A DNA stretch of 17,141 bases from the NCBI GenBank assembly GCA_030044695.1, contig JASIDM010000088.1, forward strand, positions 1 through 17,141, in the 5' to 3' direction. Positions 14,141 to 17,141 of this stretch are shown one piece after another (positions within the stretch are counted from its first letter, which is position 1; every line of letters starts with the position of its first letter). The DNA is from Thermoplasmata archaeon (GTDB lineage Archaea; Thermoplasmatota; Thermoplasmata; Lutacidiplasmatales; UBA184). The position numbers and the translations under genes are program-made. Under the pieces are notes generated by a model. It saw nothing but the letters and a program-made list of their open reading frames with translations. It did not search any database and was not told where the DNA came from.

Positions 14141-14911
14141 ATGACCGACGTCTGGACCGAGGGCGACGTGGGGGCGCTCGTCCTGGCGGGGGCGCCCGCC
14201 GTCCTCGTCCGACTGCAGGGCGCTCCGCAGGCGATCGGCGACCGCGGCGTGCTCGACCTCTCCGCCGAGCTCGGACGCCCCCCGGGAGGGACCGTCGCGT
14301 GGGTGGGGCGCCGCTACCGCCTCGTCCGCCCGTCGCTCGGGGACCTTCTCGGCGCGATCGAGCGAGGCCCGCAGATCGTCACGCCGAAGGACGCCATGCA
14401 CCTCGCCTACCTTGCCGGCGTGCAGCCGGGATCCACCGTCGCCGAGGCCGGCACCGGCTCTGGCGCGCTCACGATCGTGCTCGCGACGCTGGTCGGGCCC
14501 CACGGGCTGGTGCTCAGCTACGAGCGTCGGCCGGAGTTCCTCGAGGCGGCGCGTCGGAACGTCGAACGGGCCGGGCTCGGCGCTCGGGTCCGCTTCCACC
14601 TGGGTGAGCTCGGCTCGATCGGGCCCGGGGACGCCGGGGTGGACGCCGTCCTCCTCGACCTCCCGGAGCCGTGGACGGTCGTCCGGTCGAGCGCCTCCGC
14701 GCTCCGGATCGGCGGGCACCTCGCGACGTACACCCCGACGTACAACCAGCTGGAGCGGACCGTGCGCGAGCTCCGCGACGCCGGGCTCGGCGAGACGCGG
14801 GCGCTCGAGCTGCTGGAGCGGCCGATCCACGTCGGGGACGGCGGGACCCGACCCGGGTTCGACATGCTCGGGCACACCGGCTTCCTCGCCGTCGGGCGCA
14901 GGCTGGCCTAG
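14141..14911 (+). CDS. trmI: tRNA (adenine-N1)-methyltransferase TrmI (m1A57/58)
   Basis: The 256-residue protein has a small N-terminal beta-domain (1-60) and a Rossmann methyltransferase domain. Family signatures are RRYRLVRPSLGDLL (57-70), RGPQIVTPKDA (75-85), the SAM loop AEAGTGSGALT (101-111), the ribose-binding Glu128 in SYERR, and LLDLPEPW (171-178) with catalytic Asp173. The enzyme methylates adenine 58, and in archaea also 57, in the tRNA T-loop, stabilising tRNA at high temperature. A GCGGAG ribosome site lies a few bases before the ATG. The promoter may be a weak CTAATC at 14084 or the element at 13992. A membrane-protein gene follows after 2 bases. Confidence 0.94.
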   Translation: MTDVWTEGDVGALVLAGAPAVLVRLQGAPQAIGDRGVLDLSAELGRPPGGTVAWVGRRYRLVRPSLGDLLGAIERGPQIVTPKDAMHLAYLAGVQPGSTVAEAGTGSGALTIVLATLVGPHGLVLSYERRPEFLEAARRNVERAGLGARVRFHLGELGSIGPGDAGVDAVLLDLPEPWTVVRSSASALRIGGHLATYTPTYNQLERTVRELRDAGLGETRALELLERPIHVGDGGTRPGFDMLGHTGFLAVGRRLA

Positions 14912-14913
14912 CG

Positions 14914-15693
14914 ATGGTCGTCGCGTCGTTGACCCTCGGGGGCCTGGTCGGGGTCGTCCTCTCGGGAGGGTTCCTGTGGTGGGAGGTCGGCCGGTACGCC
15001 ACCCCGCAGGTGCCGGTGACCGTCTTCGACGAGCGCAAGGTGCTCGCCGCCTACACCGTCGGCCTCTTCGTCGGGGTCCCGGTCGCGGCCGCGTACGTGC
15101 TGCTCACCGCCGCGTTCGCCAACGCGGCCCTGCCGGGCGCCGCCATCCTCCTCGGGGGGATCGTCGTCGGGACCGAGGTCGCCCAGCGGCTGCTCGTCCG
15201 CTCGAGGTACTGGGGGGCGAGCGCCGCGGTCCCGTTCTACGCGGTGTCGCTGCGGGCCGGCATGGGGGGGATCCTCGCCCTCGCCGCCGCGGCGACCTAC
15301 CTGGGCGCGGTCCGCGTGCCGACCGCCACCGGGCTCTCCGCCGCCCTGCTCAGCGCGGTGGCGCTGCTGACCCTGGAGGTCGCCGGAGGGCTGCTCTCCC
15401 TCCGGCCGGCGAGCGGCGCGTCGCGCGGCGCCGGCGGGCCCTGGGTCGGGGGACTGTTCGGCGTCGTCGCGTTCGTCCTCCTCGGCCTCGGCCCCGCTGC
15501 GGGGACGGCGGGGGCGATCGCCGCCCCGATCATCGTCCTGCTCGGGTCGATCCTGGCCTATCGGGGCCGGCGCGGGATGCTGGACGACGTACCGGCTCCG
15601 AGCGTGAGCGGCGGGAGCACGGCCTCGGACCGGCCCCTCGCCTACGGACGGACGCCGCCGCCTGCGCTCCCGCCCGAGCCGGAGGACCCGTAG
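14914..15693 (+). CDS. Seven-helix membrane protein, function unknown
   Basis: I do not recognise this 259-residue protein. It has about seven hydrophobic helices (near 3-23, 43-66, 73-88, 105-130, 140-163, 176-193 and 199-216), rich in Ala, Gly, Val and Leu. A soluble tail of about 40 residues (219-259) is rich in Pro, Ser and Gly. Charged residues in loops include ERK (about 40-42), TEVAQRLLVRSRYW (87-100) and RGRRG (217-221). The ATG at 14914 is 2 bases after the trmI stop, so the genes are probably co-transcribed. That may reflect operon packing rather than a shared role. Confidence 0.75.
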   Translation: MVVASLTLGGLVGVVLSGGFLWWEVGRYATPQVPVTVFDERKVLAAYTVGLFVGVPVAAAYVLLTAAFANAALPGAAILLGGIVVGTEVAQRLLVRSRYWGASAAVPFYAVSLRAGMGGILALAAAATYLGAVRVPTATGLSAALLSAVALLTLEVAGGLLSLRPASGASRGAGGPWVGGLFGVVAFVLLGLGPAAGTAGAIAAPIIVLLGSILAYRGRRGMLDDVPAPSVSGGSTASDRPLAYGRTPPPALPPEPEDP

Positions 15694-15742
15694 GAGCCGG
15701 CGGAACCCGGTTCCGGGACCCCGGTGGCGCGCCGAGGAAGAA

Positions 15743-15748
15743 TCTTAA
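15743..15748 (+). promoter_or_regulatory. TATA element of the two-helix membrane-protein gene
   Basis: CTTAAG, in AATCTTAAGG, is preceded by a BRE-like GAAG. It is centred 27 bp before ATG 15773, fitting a leaderless message. A perfect inverted repeat fills the space between it and the start codon. Confidence 0.55.
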
Positions 15749-15749
15749 G

Positions 15750-15770
15750 GTGGGGGGATTGGCCCCCCAC
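15750..15770. repeat. Perfect inverted repeat between TATA box and start codon
   Basis: Arms GTGGGGGG (15750-15757) and CCCCCCAC (15763-15770) flank the spacer ATTGG and end 2 bases before ATG 15773. The position between TATA box and initiation site is where archaeal repressors commonly bind, so an operator is plausible. A terminator for the upstream membrane-protein gene is the alternative, though no T-run follows. Confidence 0.5.
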
Positions 15771-15772
15771 GC

Positions 15773-16198
15773 ATGGCCGGACCGGGCAACGAGCTCACCT
15801 TCGAGCGGCGCTTCCGGCATTGGCTGCGCACCGAACGGGCGGCGATCTCGATCCTCGTCCTGGCCGCCGGCTTCCTCCTGACGATCCTCGCCCTCGGAGC
15901 GTTCACTCCGCTCATGGACGCCTACCCGTTCACCACGATCGACGCGTCGACCAACAAGGGCGGCGCGAACTACGACCTCGTCTTCGTCATCCTCGGCCCG
16001 ATCCTCGTCATCGTCGGCGGCTACCTGGTCGGCGCGTACTTCACCGCGCGTCGGAAGTTCGAGCACCTGATGCTCACCAAGAGCAAGGCCGAGTTCCTGC
16101 GCAACATCCCGGACCTGGAGGAGCTGCTCTGGGACCTCACGCCCCGGGACCAGGTCCGCTACGAGGACAAGCTCGCCGAACTGCGCCTCCGACGGTGA
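15773..16198 (+). CDS. Small two-helix membrane protein with cytoplasmic C-terminal domain
   Basis: The 141-residue protein has a basic N-terminus, a first transmembrane helix (about 24-46), a short outer loop with YPFTTIDAST and NKGGANYD, and a second helix (68-90). It ends in a charged helical domain (91-141) with KFEHLMLTKSKAEFLRN and IPDLEELLWDLTPRDQ. By positive-inside reasoning both ends face the cytoplasm. It resembles small conserved Thermoplasmata membrane proteins, possibly the DUF3198 type, but I am not certain of the family name. It has its own promoter, predicted to be leaderless, with an inverted repeat at the initiation site. Confidence 0.8.
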   Translation: MAGPGNELTFERRFRHWLRTERAAISILVLAAGFLLTILALGAFTPLMDAYPFTTIDASTNKGGANYDLVFVILGPILVIVGGYLVGAYFTARRKFEHLMLTKSKAEFLRNIPDLEELLWDLTPRDQVRYEDKLAELRLRR

Positions 16199-16216
16199 AC
16201 CGTCGCGCGGGGCGGC

Positions 16217-16222
16217 TTAATA
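16217..16222 (+). promoter_or_regulatory. TATA element of the GNAT-family gene
   Basis: TTAATA, in GGCTTAATAGCC, is centred 27 bp before GTG 16247. It supports that start codon and a leaderless transcript. It begins 19 bases after the previous gene ends. Confidence 0.6.
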
Positions 16223-16246
16223 GCCCACCTCGGCCGTCGCCGGCCG

Positions 16247-17125
16247 GTGCCGAGCGCCGGCCGTGCCGAAGGGTTCGCCCTACGGCCGCTGAAGAAGCCC
16301 GAGGAGTTCCGGCACGCTGAGGAGCTGCAGCGCGCCGCCCTGGCCGGCGACTCCCCGCTGGCCGTCCCCGCGGGCCTGCTGCGGACGATCCAGGACACGG
16401 GGGGGCTCGTCCTCGGGGCGTTCGCGGACATCTACCTCGCGGGGCTCACCGTCTCCTCGATCGGCTGGGACGGGCAGCTCCTGTTCCACGAGTCCCTCGT
16501 CACGGTGGTCCGGCCCGAGTACCGCAGCCATCTCGTGGGGTTCCGGTTGAAGTCGTTCCAGCGGGACGAGGTCCGGCGGCTCGGTCTCTCCGAGGTCCGA
16601 TGGGGGTTCGATCCCCTCCAGCGCTCGGCCGCGTCGCTCGCCGTCCGGCGGCTGGGCGCGGTCCCGGACGGCTACCGTACCAACTACTTCGGCCACCTCG
16701 AACCGCCGGACGGCCCCCACGACGAGAGCGACCGGCTCCGGGTGCGCTGGCCGCTCGAGTCGGCCCGGACCGAGCGGCGGCTCGGCGGCGAGCTGCCGAC
16801 CCCGGACGAGGGGGCCCGGTGGCTCGCGACCGCCGCGTCGATCCTGCGCACCGAGACCGCGCCGAGCGGGCTGCGGCTTCCCACGGAGGTCGCGGAACCG
16901 ACCGGACCGGCGGCGTCCCTCGAGGTGCCGTTCGACCTCGCGTCGATCCGCGCCCACGAGCCCGGGTCCCTGCGGCGTTGGCGGCACGCGGTGCGGGACG
17001 GCTTCCGCGCGGCGTTCGACCTCGGGTACACCGTCGAGGATTTCGCGGCGCTGACCGTCGAGCACGAGCGGCGGTGCTTCTACCTCCTCGCCGCCCGGGC
17101 CGGCGGCCCGCCGCCCGCGTCCTAG
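16247..17125 (+). CDS. GNAT-superfamily protein, COG3375 type
   Basis: The 292-residue protein matches the archaeal/bacterial COG3375 family of predicted acetyltransferases. Landmarks are LRPLKKPEEFRHAEELQR (12-29), GLVLGAFAD (53-61), LLFHESLVTVVRPEYRSHLVG (78-98, the likely acetyl-CoA strand), RLKSFQRDEVRRLGL (100-114) and VRWGFDPLQRSAASLAVRRLG (117-137). NYFGHL, RLRVRWPL and the closing LEVPFD with WRHAVRDGFRAAFDLGY follow. Family function is not established, and no clear GNAT substrate can be inferred. The GTG at 16247 is set by the TATA element 27 bp upstream. The remaining 16 bases of the window hold nothing recognisable. Confidence 0.85.
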   Translation: MPSAGRAEGFALRPLKKPEEFRHAEELQRAALAGDSPLAVPAGLLRTIQDTGGLVLGAFADIYLAGLTVSSIGWDGQLLFHESLVTVVRPEYRSHLVGFRLKSFQRDEVRRLGLSEVRWGFDPLQRSAASLAVRRLGAVPDGYRTNYFGHLEPPDGPHDESDRLRVRWPLESARTERRLGGELPTPDEGARWLATAASILRTETAPSGLRLPTEVAEPTGPAASLEVPFDLASIRAHEPGSLRRWRHAVRDGFRAAFDLGYTVEDFAALTVEHERRCFYLLAARAGGPPPAS

Positions 17126-17141
17126 GCCGGGCCCGCGGGGC

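Noticed and set aside
1..17141. CRISPR array, transposon, integrase or prophage
   Set aside because: No regularly spaced direct repeats, transposase or integrase motifs, terminal repeats around tRNA-Gly, or abrupt composition change were seen.

Overview
The window comes from a very GC-rich archaeon, most likely a member of the Thermoplasmata or a close relative. The archaeal signs are an RNA polymerase subunit K gene, a mevalonate-pathway decarboxylase, a TrmI-type tRNA methyltransferase, a translin-family protein, a DUF357 protein, a split (C-terminal-only) transketolase relative, TATA boxes, and many apparently leaderless genes. The Thermoplasmata hint is a solitary 5S rRNA gene with its own promoter, unlinked here to 16S or 23S, plus two peptidases resembling the tricorn-interacting factors F1 and F2/F3. 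That placement is inference. Because GC is so high, long false open frames run on all strands, and only frames with recognisable protein features are annotated.

Layout. Positions 1-924 hold a divergent pair, a truncated mevalonate-type decarboxylase (-) and a PaaI-like hotdog thioesterase (+), which share one near-symmetric TATA element. An M1 aminopeptidase (-) follows to 3391. Then come the 5S rRNA gene (3493-3615), endonuclease IV, a degenerate transketolase C-terminal-like protein, a transaldolase, a DUF357 protein, a translin-family protein and an MTA phosphorylase, all on + (3493-8106). From the transaldolase on, these genes overlap or are 2 nt apart, so they look like one operon. RpoK (-) converges on it, and its upstream region is shared with a divergent, secreted FN3/PKD membrane protein (+).

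From 10154 to 13878 everything is on the minus strand: an IscA-like/MIP18 fusion, a proline-iminopeptidase-like hydrolase, a two-gene ABC-2 exporter, and tRNA-Gly(GCC). From 14141 to 17125 everything is on the plus strand: TrmI, a seven-helix membrane protein, a two-helix membrane protein and a COG3375-type GNAT protein.

How the genes fit together. Most are housekeeping: isoprenoid lipid synthesis, peptide turnover, base-excision repair, sugar-phosphate interconversion, purine/methionine salvage, Fe-S protein maturation, and tRNA and RNA metabolism. Two start architectures recur. In several genes a TATA element is centred 26-27 bp before the start codon (leaderless). In two genes it is centred 34-35 bp before, with a GGAGG ribosome site in between. 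No CRISPR array, transposase, integrase or prophage gene was seen, and I do not recognise a new defence or mobile system. The most unusual items are the transketolase-like protein lacking its catalytic signatures, the cysteine-free IscA-like/MIP18 fusion, the surface protein with a cytoplasmic zinc ribbon, and perfect inverted repeats at two promoters. No gene-free gap exceeds 300 bases.
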